The notes: generated from the sequence alone by a model not told the origin. Counted from the first letter of the stretch, positions 10,201-18,227 are shown. The stretch is DNA of 64,000 nucleotides from an uncultured Bacilli bacterium (GCA_934098515.1 CAKOOK010000002.1:1-64000), one strand, 5' to 3'. Numbers and translations: made by a program.

Positions 10201-10358
10201 ATATTGATATAATTGATTACAAACTTAAAAACGTTGCTGATAATGCCTATAAAAAACAATTAAACGGATACAAAGAATATATCAAGAATAAAACTCACAA
10301 ACAAGTAGATACTTATCTTTATTCACTACTAGATAGAACATTAACCAAAATTGATTAA
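7260..10358 (+). CDS. addA: AddA helicase/nuclease subunit
   Basis: This protein of about 1032 aa is the motor subunit of the AddAB (RexAB) complex. SF1A helicase motifs are all visible: AGAGSGKTAVLTERV (I), MIDEYQDTSDMQE (II), VGDVKQSIYRFRNANP (III), TITNIHKSKGLEYK (V) and LLYVALTRAKEK (VI). The C-terminal nuclease has FGTEIHYMLE, GVIDLML, DIIDYKLK and QLNGY. I chose ATG 7260 because AGAGGTG ends 6 bases before it; in-frame GTG 7251 and ATG 7254 lie in the ribosome site. It overlaps addB by 8 bp, so the subunits are translationally coupled. The block runs head-on to replication from oriC. Confidence 0.93.
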   Translation: MPKWTKEQELAINTEGSNIIVSAGAGSGKTAVLTERVITKLKKGIHINELLILTFTNNAAAEMKERIKKAISKLPELTEEMNLIETANITTFDAYVLSLVKKYHYYLGLDAGLSIIDASIIKLEKKKLIDKIFEEKYQENNKDFINFITKYCVKNDKLLRKKILAIDSSLDLLINKEDFLNNYIDNYYTDQNLENLFNSYEKLIQNKINSIKNSLENLGYEIEEKTYQKFFAVLEPLIKAQDYNTVRLSLDFTMPRLPNGSGEKAKYYKTQISEITKSIKELCYFDKEVLINNLRSTKSDAKIIVDIIKVLHKEIENYKYSKNMFEFNDISKLAIKLIKTNEEVRTNLKNSFKEIMIDEYQDTSDMQETFISLIENNNVYMVGDVKQSIYRFRNANPDIFKIKYDKYKNEDGGRKIDLNKNFRSREQVLDSINDIFNHIMDDFIGNANYHKEHRLIFGNQGFYIFGSNKNNNNLEIYNYEKDKDHTKEEIEAFIIGNDIKKKIKDKYQVLDDEVQRDITFKDCCILMDRTSSFDTYKKVFDYLQIPLNIYKDEDILFTDEVCLINNILGLIINIKNKLNNVDTNFYYTSIARSYLYNLDDNIIYNNLINKQLTTTEIYQKCLEISKNIDSMSNSEIIETIIKDFNFYDKMISKGNILYRSIILNNLLEKAQSLNDVGMNIYDMKDFFENLMENSEIIKLPAIISDSNSVTITNIHKSKGLEYKICYFSGFHKEFNLMDVKDKILYNEKYGLIMPSYNEGFSNTFINTIFKEDNLRNEISEKIRLLYVALTRAKEKMIIVTSLYSDKIYVTNKDKVIDDLDRMKYKSFKDILNSVYEYIEKYITNINIPEINEDYKISKNINLDGLIDTNETITVEEKEFQTSFLEEKHFSKETSKLITEEEKNNMKFGTEIHYMLENTNLKNPDYTLLSPIEKSILENLLKNDIFKNINNAEIYQEYEFIDDNETSEKTGVIDLMLEYNDHIDIIDYKLKNVADNAYKKQLNGYKEYIKNKTHKQVDTYLYSLLDRTLTKID

Positions 10359-10370
10359 TGTTCTTTTTTC

Positions 10371-10399
10371 TTGACATAATTTAAACAATAACCTATATT
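10371..10399 (+). promoter_or_regulatory. Promoter giving a probably leaderless mRNA
   Basis: TTGACA (10371-10376) and TATATT (10394-10399) are 17 bp apart. The expected transcription start, 6-8 bases after the -10 box, coincides with the ATG at 10407. No Shine-Dalgarno sequence lies upstream of that ATG. Confidence 0.7.
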
Positions 10400-10406
10400 A
10401 ATAAAC

Positions 10407-11759
10407 ATGAACGAAGAACAACAAAAAGCAGTACTATCACTTAATGATACCCTCCTCATCGCTGGTGCTGGTTCTGGTAAAACGCATACCATAATTAATA
10501 AAATAAACTACCTAATAGATAATAACATCTACAAAGAAAAAGAAATCTTAGTTATCTCTTTTACAAATGAATCCGTAAATGACATTAAAAGAAAATGTGA
10601 CAAAGAAATAGATATCACCACATTTCATAAACTAGCTATAAACATTATCAAAGACGAAAACTACCATCTTGCTGGTAATACCCTAGACTATATCATTAAT
10701 GAATACTTTGAAAGCTATGCTAAAACAAATAAAAAAACAAATCAAATAATTAAAAGAATATGTATCGAAACAACCATTTCAAATCTAAAAACATATATTA
10801 AAACATTTATTAACCTATATAAAGCTAACTATTCCTCAATTGATACACTATGGAACCTCTACAATAAATCTCACTTCATAAATAAAGACTACCTAAAAAT
10901 CATCTTAGACATCTACCTTATCTATCAAAGAGAACTAGAATCATCTGGTACTCACGACTTTAATGATTTAATAATAAATGCTGAAAAACTTATATCAAAC
11001 AACATTAAAAAAGTACCTTATAAATTTATAATAATTGACGAATTTCAAGACACATCCTATACAAGACTTAACCTAATCCTAGCAATTAAAAAAATAAATA
11101 ATGCCAAAATATTCTTTGTTGGTGATGACTACCAATCTATCTATAGATTTAGTGGTCTAGATTTAAATATCTTTCTAAACATAAAAGAATACATACCAGA
11201 AATAACTATTTTAAAATTAGTAATGAACTATCGAAATAATCAAGAAACAATCAACTTAGCAAATAAATTTATAATGCAAAATAAAAAACAGATTGAAAAA
11301 ACTGTAATCTGTCAAAAAAATTTAAATAAACCAATAAAAATAATAAACTTTTCAAATAAACAAACTATTATAAGCAAAATTATCCCCAAACTCTTTGGTA
11401 CAACTCTTATAATGGGAAGAAATAATAAAGACAAAGACGACTATAATATTACAGAAACTGAAAATCTAAAATTTTTAACAATTCATAAATCAAAAGGTCT
11501 AGAATTTGATAATACCATCATAATTAATCTCGAAAACAAAACAAATGGATTTCCATCTGGAATACCTAATCCCAAACTATTAGATAAAATAATTAAAACT
11601 GACTCTTACCCAGACGAAGAAGAAAGAAGACTCTTCTATGTTGCTCTTACCAGATCAAAAAACTATACTTATCTACTAGTCCCTAAAAACAAACCATCTA
11701 TATTTATTACTGAAATTAAGAAATACGGAAAAGAATATATTGAAGAAATTAATCTTTAG
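10407..11759 (+). CDS. Minimal UvrD/Rep-like SF1A DNA helicase
   Basis: The 450-aa protein carries a complete SF1A motif set in a very short frame: IAGAGSGKTHTIINK (I), IIDEFQDTSYTR (II), VGDDYQSIYRFSG (III), MNYRNNQETINLA (IV), TIHKSKGLEFDNT (V) and RRLFYVALTRSKN (VI). Usual UvrD/PcrA proteins exceed 700 aa; here the 1B and 2B insertions are reduced. It is closest in this window to the core of the 1045-aa helicase at 18.2-21.4 kb, sharing a GFPS segment between motifs V and VI and the KPSxFI ending. It probably unwinds DNA in repair or displaces proteins. It appears to be translated from a leaderless mRNA and overlaps a convergent gene by 11 bp. Confidence 0.85.
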   Translation: MNEEQQKAVLSLNDTLLIAGAGSGKTHTIINKINYLIDNNIYKEKEILVISFTNESVNDIKRKCDKEIDITTFHKLAINIIKDENYHLAGNTLDYIINEYFESYAKTNKKTNQIIKRICIETTISNLKTYIKTFINLYKANYSSIDTLWNLYNKSHFINKDYLKIILDIYLIYQRELESSGTHDFNDLIINAEKLISNNIKKVPYKFIIIDEFQDTSYTRLNLILAIKKINNAKIFFVGDDYQSIYRFSGLDLNIFLNIKEYIPEITILKLVMNYRNNQETINLANKFIMQNKKQIEKTVICQKNLNKPIKIINFSNKQTIISKIIPKLFGTTLIMGRNNKDKDDYNITETENLKFLTIHKSKGLEFDNTIIINLENKTNGFPSGIPNPKLLDKIIKTDSYPDEEERRLFYVALTRSKNYTYLLVPKNKPSIFITEIKKYGKEYIEEINL

Positions 11760-12075
11760 AATAATAAATTTTTGTAATTGGATATCCTTTACTATATATC
11801 ATTTCCTTATATTCAGCACTACTTTTACTATCTAAGTAATTACTGAAATCCTTCATAAAAATTTTCACATCACCACCCATATAATCAAAACAATCATCAT
11901 AAGAACAAACTCTATCAAAATATTTATCTGACACTTTATCACTAAAATTAAGTGTAGTAACACCTTCAGGATACACAACATCACTATTTTCATAAGCATA
12001 ACTCCTACTAGATATTAAATAACTTAAAATAATTCCATAAAATAAAAATAAATTAAAAACAACATACTTCCTCAT
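11749..12075 (-). CDS. Small secreted hypothetical protein
   Basis: The best start is ATG 12075 (MRKYVVFNLFLFYG), giving about 108 aa. Upstream in-frame starts at 12081 (ATG) and 12099 (TTG) exist, and none has a clear ribosome site. A hydrophobic N-terminus ends in SSRSYA followed by YENSD, a plausible signal-peptide cleavage site. The mature part is about 80 residues with two close cysteines (CSYDDC), acidic and aromatic. Family unknown. It converges with the mini-helicase gene, overlapping by 11 bp. Confidence 0.5.
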   Translation of the reverse strand: MRKYVVFNLFLFYGIILSYLISSRSYAYENSDVVYPEGVTTLNFSDKVSDKYFDRVCSYDDCFDYMGGDVKIFMKDFSNYLDSKSSAEYKEMIYSKGYPITKIYYSKD

Positions 12076-12116
12076 ACACATCAGTATTATTATTCCCAAA
12101 TACTAAAAATATAAAC

Positions 12117-12139
12117 AAAAAAAGGACTATTTCCAGTCC
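12117..12139 (-). terminator. Terminator of the ATP-grasp gene
   Basis: On the minus strand GGACT pairs with AGTCC around GGAAAT and is followed by seven T. The TAG stop of the ligase gene lies inside the hairpin. Confidence 0.8.
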
Positions 12140-13362
12140 CATTTAAACTCTTTATACGCCTTAATATAATTATATCTAATCTTTAATAAAAGTAATTTTC
12201 TTAAGAACCCATTATCATTTTTATAATTAAGTGCTTCAGTTCTATTCTTCCACATAGATAATGCCTTCTTCTTAAACTCTTCATTTGTAATATACTTCTT
12301 AACAATACATTTTGGTACAAACGTCTCAAGTACTTCCTTATCACAAACCTTATATTTAAGTTCCTTACCTTCAATTAAATCCTTATAAAGTAACTCAATC
12401 AAATTAAATCCAGCAGGTGTTATATAATAAGAACATCTTCCCTGTCTAGCATTAATCTCCATTACCTTATACTTACCATCTCTAGCATCATACTTCATAT
12501 CAAATTCAGCAAATCCTTGATACCCAATTTTCTCAGTGAACTTTCTAATCTTCTCAATTTGCTCTTCTACTCCAGGATACTGTGAATACCCATTAATAAT
12601 AACTGCTGCATTACCAATCATTCTAGGCGCATGCTCTTGCAGACCTATTTGAGCAAAAGAAACCATCTTTACCTTCTTATTCTTATCTGCATAAACTACT
12701 GCATCAAATAAATGTGAATCATCACCAGGAATATACTCTTGAATAATAATTGTATCCGTATAATTACCATTCTTAAACTTATCAATAACATCAAGTAACT
12801 CTTCCATCGTATCTAACTTATAAATCTTCTTCTTACCAACAAAATTAATATGCTTAAATAAAATAACATTTGCGGGTTTAACAATTACCGGGAAAGTAAT
12901 ATCTTCAGGTCTGATCTCCTCATCCTTAGTACAATCATAATAAATACTTCTTGGTAAATCAATTACACTATCTGCATATGTCTTATAAAAATCTTCCTTA
13001 TTAACCAAAGTATGTTGTAACTTAACACTAGGATAATTAAAGAAAAATTTACTCTTAAGCTTACTCTTATTCTTCGCTATAAACTCACCATAAGTCTCAT
13101 TACTACTAACAAGAAGTATTTTCTCCTTCTTATGCTCTTCATAATACTTATCTAATTCACTTAAAAATACTTTTTCATCCCATAAATTCTCTACATACTT
13201 ATTATTTAAAATTTTAGTATATCTTGTATAAGCAAATGGCTTCTCGCCTGGAATTATAATACTAAGCAAATCTGCTTTCTCTCCTGTAAACTCATGATAA
13301 CATCTAGCTAAATAATAAGCATTAATATCATTTCCTATAATAAGTGCTCTAAACTTCTTCAT
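12127..13362 (-). CDS. ATP-grasp carboxylate-amine ligase (D-aspartate-ligase-like)
   Basis: The 411-aa protein has an ATP-grasp layout: an N-terminal Rossmann-like domain (RALIIGNDINAYYLARC), the ATP-binding TFPVIVKPAN segment (about residue 157), IIIQEYIPGDDSHLFD (about 205) and the metal site FAEFDMKYD...VMEINARQGR (about 285-310). This resembles COG3919-type ligases, which include the D-aspartate ligase that adds D-Asx to the peptidoglycan cross-bridge in enterococci and lactococci. It overlaps the upstream racemase gene by 14 bp, so racemase and ligase are coupled, supporting attachment of a D-amino acid. The actual substrate is inferred and could differ. Confidence 0.65.
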   Translation of the reverse strand: MKKFRALIIGNDINAYYLARCYHEFTGEKADLLSIIIPGEKPFAYTRYTKILNNKYVENLWDEKVFLSELDKYYEEHKKEKILLVSSNETYGEFIAKNKSKLKSKFFFNYPSVKLQHTLVNKEDFYKTYADSVIDLPRSIYYDCTKDEEIRPEDITFPVIVKPANVILFKHINFVGKKKIYKLDTMEELLDVIDKFKNGNYTDTIIIQEYIPGDDSHLFDAVVYADKNKKVKMVSFAQIGLQEHAPRMIGNAAVIINGYSQYPGVEEQIEKIRKFTEKIGYQGFAEFDMKYDARDGKYKVMEINARQGRCSYYITPAGFNLIELLYKDLIEGKELKYKVCDKEVLETFVPKCIVKKYITNEEFKKKALSMWKNRTEALNYKNDNGFLRKLLLLKIRYNYIKAYKEFKWDWK

Positions 13363-14491
13363 CTTCTATCCTCTTTCCATTATAAACATAAACTCTTGGT
13401 ACTCTATATGTAACACTACAAATTAACTTATACACATTAACTCCAGTATATCCAGCAATCTCACGAATACCAATCATATCACCAAATATAATAACTTCAT
13501 CACCTAATTTAACATCATCATCAATTATAACAGAAGTTATATCCATATAATTAGTAATAGTTTTATACTTCTTACCATTAATCTCTACATAATATGGTTT
13601 AATAAGTGCAAAATCAGCAAAGCCATAAGGAAGAATTCCTATCTTAATATTAGACTTAGCATCATACATACCACCATATCCAACACCTTCACCCGGCTTA
13701 ATATCCTTTATCTCCATCACATTAGTAACAAACTTAAATGCAGTATTTAACTTTAAAGGACTAACATCCGGAACATACTTCTTAAAAGTTAACTTATTAA
13801 AAAGTTTTCTTTTCCAAGAAAGTGGGAATGCTCTTTTCGCAAATCCATACATTACAACTCCTAATCTTACCCCATTGGCAAAATCAAATGCCTTATGCTG
13901 CTCCATCGTCAGACTTCTATCCAAATGAACGATATCTATCTTACTTAAATCTATATCCTTAGTTATCTCTTTAAATCTAGACACTTCTTTATTTAGTTCT
14001 TCACCTACCCCAGAATATAGCTGAGTAAACACACCTTCCATATATAAATTCTTATCTGAATTATTATAAATATAAGAAGCTACCTCACTAGACTTAACAC
14101 CAAATCTATTCATTCCCGTATCAATCTTCAAATGAAACTTAACCCTTATTTTCTTTTTCTTAATCTCATCAAAAATATCTTTATTATCTATCGTTATCGT
14201 AATATTATTCTTTGAAGCAACCTCAGCATCACTAGCACTAACTGGTTCTAAAACTAATACAGGAACATCACTATATCTTTTTCTAACCTCTAATCCCTCT
14301 TCTAAAGTAGCTACTGCCAAATAATTAATGCCGGCCTTAAGCATATACTTAATAACTCCTAACCCATGCCCATAAGCATTAGCTTTAACTACTCCAAAAT
14401 AATACTTATAAGAAGAATACTCCTTTATTATTGCTTTAACATTATCCTCAATAACATTACAATCAATAAGTGCATATGTCTTTCTATACAT
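13349..14491 (-). CDS. Alanine-racemase-family PLP enzyme
   Basis: The 380-aa protein has the alanine racemase fold: VKANAYGHG carries the PLP lysine (about residue 38), KIDTGMNRFG carries the substrate-side Arg, and VGYGGMYDA carries the second catalytic Tyr. Several normally conserved spots differ: HxxNS reads VHLDRS, GYADG reads GFADFA, and MDQ reads MDI. It may therefore be a different amino-acid racemase rather than the main Alr. The start ATG 14491 is chosen with AAGG upstream. It overlaps the ATP-grasp gene, so its product probably feeds that ligase. Confidence 0.75.
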   Translation of the reverse strand: MYRKTYALIDCNVIEDNVKAIIKEYSSYKYYFGVVKANAYGHGLGVIKYMLKAGINYLAVATLEEGLEVRKRYSDVPVLVLEPVSASDAEVASKNNITITIDNKDIFDEIKKKKIRVKFHLKIDTGMNRFGVKSSEVASYIYNNSDKNLYMEGVFTQLYSGVGEELNKEVSRFKEITKDIDLSKIDIVHLDRSLTMEQHKAFDFANGVRLGVVMYGFAKRAFPLSWKRKLFNKLTFKKYVPDVSPLKLNTAFKFVTNVMEIKDIKPGEGVGYGGMYDAKSNIKIGILPYGFADFALIKPYYVEINGKKYKTITNYMDITSVIIDDDVKLGDEVIIFGDMIGIREIAGYTGVNVYKLICSVTYRVPRVYVYNGKRIEDEEV

Positions 14492-14568
14492 CAAATCACA
14501 ACCTTAATTAACAAAAAAATTATATCATTTATTACTATTATTTACAATAAAATGGGCTTTATTCTAAA

Positions 14569-16245
14569 CTATATACTTACTTCATTGACTTTCTTTTTAC
14601 TCTTTAAAAAAGTCACAACTTTAGCTTCACTAGAATATATAAAATTTAAAAAATCTGCAATTGAAATATCTGCTTTAAATGTAGTTTCACCTTCATAAAT
14701 ATCTTCAAACAATATCCTAACATCATCAAAAGAACCACTTTGAATAACCGTATACTTACCATGAGCAATACTATTTCTTATTCCATTAATAATACCCCTG
14801 TTATAGACAAGTAAACTATTGTCAGTTACATAATCTACCGCATCATCATAAGTTGCTTTAGCTGTTGCTACATCACTAATCATAGTTGCTTCTAAAATCT
14901 TATCATTATTTAAATTAGCACTAAGTACTGCCTGTGCCTTAGTATTTCCACTTAACTTAACCGCATTTAAACTCTCAGTATTTTTCTGTATCTTACTTTG
15001 AATAGCCTCAAGTCTTTTAGAAGCTCCCATATAAGTTTCCTTATAACTATCTATTGGTCCATTATCTGGCTTTAAATAACTAACATTAAATGCAGAAAAA
15101 TCTAACGTACTATAATCAAATCCGGTATTATCTCCACTAGTAAAAGCATTCTCATTATCTAACAAATCATCATGTAAATATCCAAACAAAGTATTGAATA
15201 AACCAATTGAAGCCACAGCAAGTTCTTCATTACTAGCAACAAAAAAATTACCATATTTATTTGCTATATAATTACTAATTTTATCCTTATCAGTAGATTG
15301 CAAGTCATACGCAGCCTCAAGTAATATAAAATCATTAAAAGAAGCACTTATCTCACTAAACTTCTTTCCTTCCGTAACTCTCTTTAAAACTTTATCACCT
15401 ATAGCATTAACTGCTTCAGTATATTCTTGATCCTTTAATACCTCAAACAAACTATCTGCAAACTCATCAAGATCATCAAACTTAACATATCTTACATCCC
15501 AATCAAAATCATACTTATCTTTAACCATATCTTTAAACAAAGTAAAAACTTTTAAATTAGTAGTATTTTTATAAGCATCAATTACCTCATCTAACATATC
15601 CGCTAGATCCTTACTAATAATTACCCCATCTTTACTTTTCAAAGTAACTTCCACCTTTTTAAAATTGGATATTACTCGCTTAACCTCTTTACTATCTTTT
15701 AAAGGTTTAGTTCTATTTTTTTCTGCCTTTTCATTCATAACAAAGCTTTTCTCACAAACCTTCATTTTTACTCTTCTAAAATAATTCTTAAGAGAATAAA
15801 TAACAAAAGTAGCAAGCTTATCTATATTTAGTTTTACGCCTCTTCCAGCAAAATCTAAAATAACCCTTTTATGTTCTAAATCAAACATAAAATTACCATG
15901 AGCAAGCTTATTACGAATCATCGCAACTACAGTCGCAGCATCACTAAAACTATAACCGTCTATTACATAACCATTATCATCCTTAGTTGCTATCATACTA
16001 ACCGACTTAGCTAATTCATCTGCAAATATCTGTGTCTCAAACTTAAGTTCCGGAGCCTTTGTAACAATCTCTTCCTTTATTCCAAGAAGTATATTACTAA
16101 TAAGTGCTACTCTAGCTGCATTATAATTCTTCTTATCAAGAATATAACTACCATCATACTCATCACCCACAAACTGATTAAGTAAAAATAAAGAATAAGC
16201 CTTCGCCCCAGAATAATAATCTAACATACTATCAATTTTATCCAT
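14569..16245 (-). CDS. Protein with two HEPN-type RNxxxH motifs
   Basis: The protein is 558 aa from ATG 16245 (MDKIDSML), which follows AGGTGA. It carries two near-identical motifs, IRNKLAHGNF (about residue 110) and IRNSIAHGKY (about residue 490). Each fits the R-x4-H signature of HEPN ribonucleases and is followed by a short beta hairpin and a helix (LDFAGRG...LATFVIYSL; LFEDIYEG...ADFLNFIYSS). The middle is long, helical and charged with no family I recognise. It lies 54 bp downstream of a Dam-type methylase gene in the same direction, with a terminator and a possible TATAAT between them. RNA cleavage and a defence or dormancy role are inferences from HEPN knowledge. Confidence 0.7.
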   Translation of the reverse strand: MDKIDSMLDYYSGAKAYSLFLLNQFVGDEYDGSYILDKKNYNAARVALISNILLGIKEEIVTKAPELKFETQIFADELAKSVSMIATKDDNGYVIDGYSFSDAATVVAMIRNKLAHGNFMFDLEHKRVILDFAGRGVKLNIDKLATFVIYSLKNYFRRVKMKVCEKSFVMNEKAEKNRTKPLKDSKEVKRVISNFKKVEVTLKSKDGVIISKDLADMLDEVIDAYKNTTNLKVFTLFKDMVKDKYDFDWDVRYVKFDDLDEFADSLFEVLKDQEYTEAVNAIGDKVLKRVTEGKKFSEISASFNDFILLEAAYDLQSTDKDKISNYIANKYGNFFVASNEELAVASIGLFNTLFGYLHDDLLDNENAFTSGDNTGFDYSTLDFSAFNVSYLKPDNGPIDSYKETYMGASKRLEAIQSKIQKNTESLNAVKLSGNTKAQAVLSANLNNDKILEATMISDVATAKATYDDAVDYVTDNSLLVYNRGIINGIRNSIAHGKYTVIQSGSFDDVRILFEDIYEGETTFKADISIADFLNFIYSSEAKVVTFLKSKKKVNEVSI

Positions 16246-16282
16246 AAAAATCACCTGTCTCTTTTAAATTATATCATATCAC

Positions 16283-16305
16283 AAAAAAAGGATAAAACAT
16301 TACCC
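16283..16305 (-). terminator. Terminator downstream of the adenine methylase gene
   Basis: On the minus strand GGGTAA pairs with TTATCC (one G-T pair) around TGTT, followed by seven T. It overlaps the methylase stop region and suggests that the HEPN gene is also driven by its own promoter (TATAAT about 20 bp before its ribosome site). Confidence 0.6.
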
Positions 16306-17163
16306 TTCATTCTCATCAAAACTCATATTATTCTCATAATTAGTAATAATAACTTCCTTAACCTTGCCCCTCTTCTTACCATTAGAATTAATATTACGAT
16401 TAGCTTCAATAACATAAATATTATAATCTTTATATAGTTCACTAATTAAACTAGTCTTATTATTGGATAGCATTACATAACAGCCCCTATCACTTAACTC
16501 TTTAAACACTCTAGCTAGTCTAACTTGTTCATTCTTACCAAAGCCTTCTTCAGTATAACTATTAAAAATAGAAGTATCTGAATCATATGGTGGATCAAAA
16601 TAAATAAAATCCCCTTTCTTAGCATCTTTAACAGCTTCTTCAAAATCAACAGAAAGCATCTTTACATCATTATAATTAAAATATCCACAAATAATTCCTA
16701 AATTCTGCCCCTCATAAGTGTTAACACTTGTCTTCTTTCCAAAAGGAACATTAAACTCATTCTTACTATTAACCCTATATAACCCATTAAAACAAGCTTT
16801 ATTTAAATAAATAGTTCTAGCAGCCCTCTTATAATCAGGAAGTCTATTAAACTTAGCCTTATCCCTATCTAAATTTCTAATTTGATAATAATACTCTTCA
16901 CTATGATTAGCTTCATGATGATTAAGTTCCCTACACATCGCATCAAACTTCTTAGCATCCTTCAAACACTCATACACATTCATAAGCTCTTTATTACAAT
17001 CATTAATAACCGCACTTCTAGGCGATAACTCAAAAAGCAAAGCCCCACCACCAACAAATGGCTCATAATAAGTATTAAACTCATTAGGTGCATAAAACTT
17101 TAACTTATCAATAATCTGTCTCTTACCACCAGCCCACTTAACAAAAGGCTTTCCCTTTATCAT
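16300..17163 (-). CDS. dam: Dam-type DNA adenine N6-methyltransferase (D12 class)
   Basis: The 287-aa protein has the class D12 (alpha) order: KPFVKWAGGKRQIIDKL at the N-terminus, PFVGGGALLFEL as the SAM-binding motif (about residue 35), and FIYFDPPYDS as the catalytic DPPY (about residue 195). Length and motifs match Dam/DpnM enzymes, which usually methylate GATC; the target here is inferred. The start at 17163 follows GAGGTGATG. No DpnII-like endonuclease is next to it. Its only same-strand close neighbour is the tandem-HEPN gene, so it may be an orphan methylase or part of an unfamiliar defence unit. Confidence 0.9.
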   Translation of the reverse strand: MIKGKPFVKWAGGKRQIIDKLKFYAPNEFNTYYEPFVGGGALLFELSPRSAVINDCNKELMNVYECLKDAKKFDAMCRELNHHEANHSEEYYYQIRNLDRDKAKFNRLPDYKRAARTIYLNKACFNGLYRVNSKNEFNVPFGKKTSVNTYEGQNLGIICGYFNYNDVKMLSVDFEEAVKDAKKGDFIYFDPPYDSDTSIFNSYTEEGFGKNEQVRLARVFKELSDRGCYVMLSNNKTSLISELYKDYNIYVIEANRNINSNGKKRGKVKEVIITNYENNMSFDENEG

Positions 17164-17303
17164 TTACATCACCTCATACAAGATATATTCTATCATAAAG
17201 TAAGGATTATACCAAAAGAAATCCAGAAAAAGTAGATAAATTAATAACTATAATGCATAATTATTAATAATAAACATACAATAAAAAAGCAATAATACAA
17301 AGA

Positions 17304-17332
17304 TTGACATTAAAATCAAAATATTGTATTAT
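17304..17332 (+). promoter_or_regulatory. Promoter of the small RNA beside the DUF3800 gene
   Basis: TTGACA (17304-17309) and TATTAT (17327-17332) with 17-bp spacing, on the plus strand, opposite to the flanking genes. The expected start is about 17339-17341. Confidence 0.65.
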
Positions 17333-17339
17333 TGTTATA

Positions 17340-17448
17340 CCGGAGAGCAATCTTGTCAGGTCGATAGTTAGGATACGATTTTTTTAAATTAAACGTACTG
17401 TATTGTGCGTCGCCCTAACTGGGAAAAAGCCATTTTATGGCTTTTTTT
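17340..17448 (+). ncRNA. Structured small RNA adjacent to a DUF3800 gene
   Basis: A stand-alone transcription unit of about 108 bases lies between the methylase and DUF3800 genes: promoter upstream, no reading frame, terminator at the end. AGTTAGG (17366-17372) pairs with CCTAACT (17414-17420). Inside, CGTAC (17394-17398) pairs with GTGCG (17405-17409). The 3' hairpin AAAAAGCCAT/ATGGCTTTTT (17424-17447) is a terminator. Comparative work has described several conserved RNA motifs found beside DUF3800 genes (the DUF3800-I to -XI motifs), and this fits that setting. Which motif, if any, matches is undetermined. Confidence 0.6.
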
Positions 17449-17450
17449 CG

Positions 17451-18164
17451 TTATGGAAGAACAATAAATAAATCTGCTAAAGAATTCATCCCATCCAATT
17501 CTTCAATTGCTTTTTTTCTTATTGTACCAGCAAGTAAATCTGCCGCTTGAACAACATAACTTTTACCAGAATCTTGATAAGAAATTAAAATATCTAAATC
17601 AGAATATATAATTGGCTTAATTAAAGAAGAATAATTAAAATTAACAATGCCATACTTTAGTTCTTCTATAAGACCATCATGTAAATTGTAATAACCATTA
17701 CTCTTAGTGCTTTGCTGATCAATATTAATGATTAATCTAATTGGCTTATTAGGATCAATCTTTTCCTTACTTATTAAAAATAAAACAATTTCTTTAATTA
17801 AACTCCTAAGTGAGTAATCTATAAACCTTCCTCTAGCCGCTTTACTTTCTATAATATGTTCATAAACGTCATCATTCTTTATAATAAGTCCTACAATAAA
17901 ATATCTTTTAATATGGTTCATAAGTCGTCTTTTATCCGAAGATTTAATATTCGTATTCTTAATTTCAGGACAATTATTATCACATACACCATTACAATAT
18001 CCACATCTAATATCTTTTACTATACTTCTATATTGAGTAATAAATTTATCCTTCTCTTTCTTCGAGAAAAAAACTAAACCACCATACACACTTACGTGTT
18101 CTTTACTAGTTAACTTTCCTGAATCATCTAAATTAATATAAATCTCTTGCTGACCGTCATTCAT
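17451..18164 (-). CDS. DUF3800 family protein
   Basis: The 237-aa protein has DUF3800 hallmarks: an N-terminal acidic strand YINLDDSGKL, a central IKSSDKRRLMNHI segment, LIINIDQQST with an acidic residue, and the C-terminal helix VVQAADLLAGTIRKK. The family is thought to have an RNase H-like fold and occurs in mobile or defence contexts, but its activity is not established. A four-cysteine insertion (CGYCNGVCDNNC, about residue 55) could bind zinc. A strong AGGAGG precedes ATG 18164. It is convergent with the small RNA and sits 63 bp downstream of the large helicase gene on the same strand. Confidence 0.85.
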   Translation of the reverse strand: MNDGQQEIYINLDDSGKLTSKEHVSVYGGLVFFSKKEKDKFITQYRSIVKDIRCGYCNGVCDNNCPEIKNTNIKSSDKRRLMNHIKRYFIVGLIIKNDDVYEHIIESKAARGRFIDYSLRSLIKEIVLFLISKEKIDPNKPIRLIINIDQQSTKSNGYYNLHDGLIEELKYGIVNFNYSSLIKPIIYSDLDILISYQDSGKSYVVQAADLLAGTIRKKAIEELDGMNSLADLFIVLP

Positions 18165-18227
18165 AAAACCTCCTGAAATATAATATACATTATATCATGA
18201 ATAACTATCAAAGCAGACAAAGAAAAT

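Noticed and set aside
14569..16245. Cas13-like effector because of two HEPN motifs
   Set aside because: No CRISPR array or adaptation gene is present, the protein is far smaller than Cas13, and the motif context (IRNxxAHG) is of the general HEPN type.
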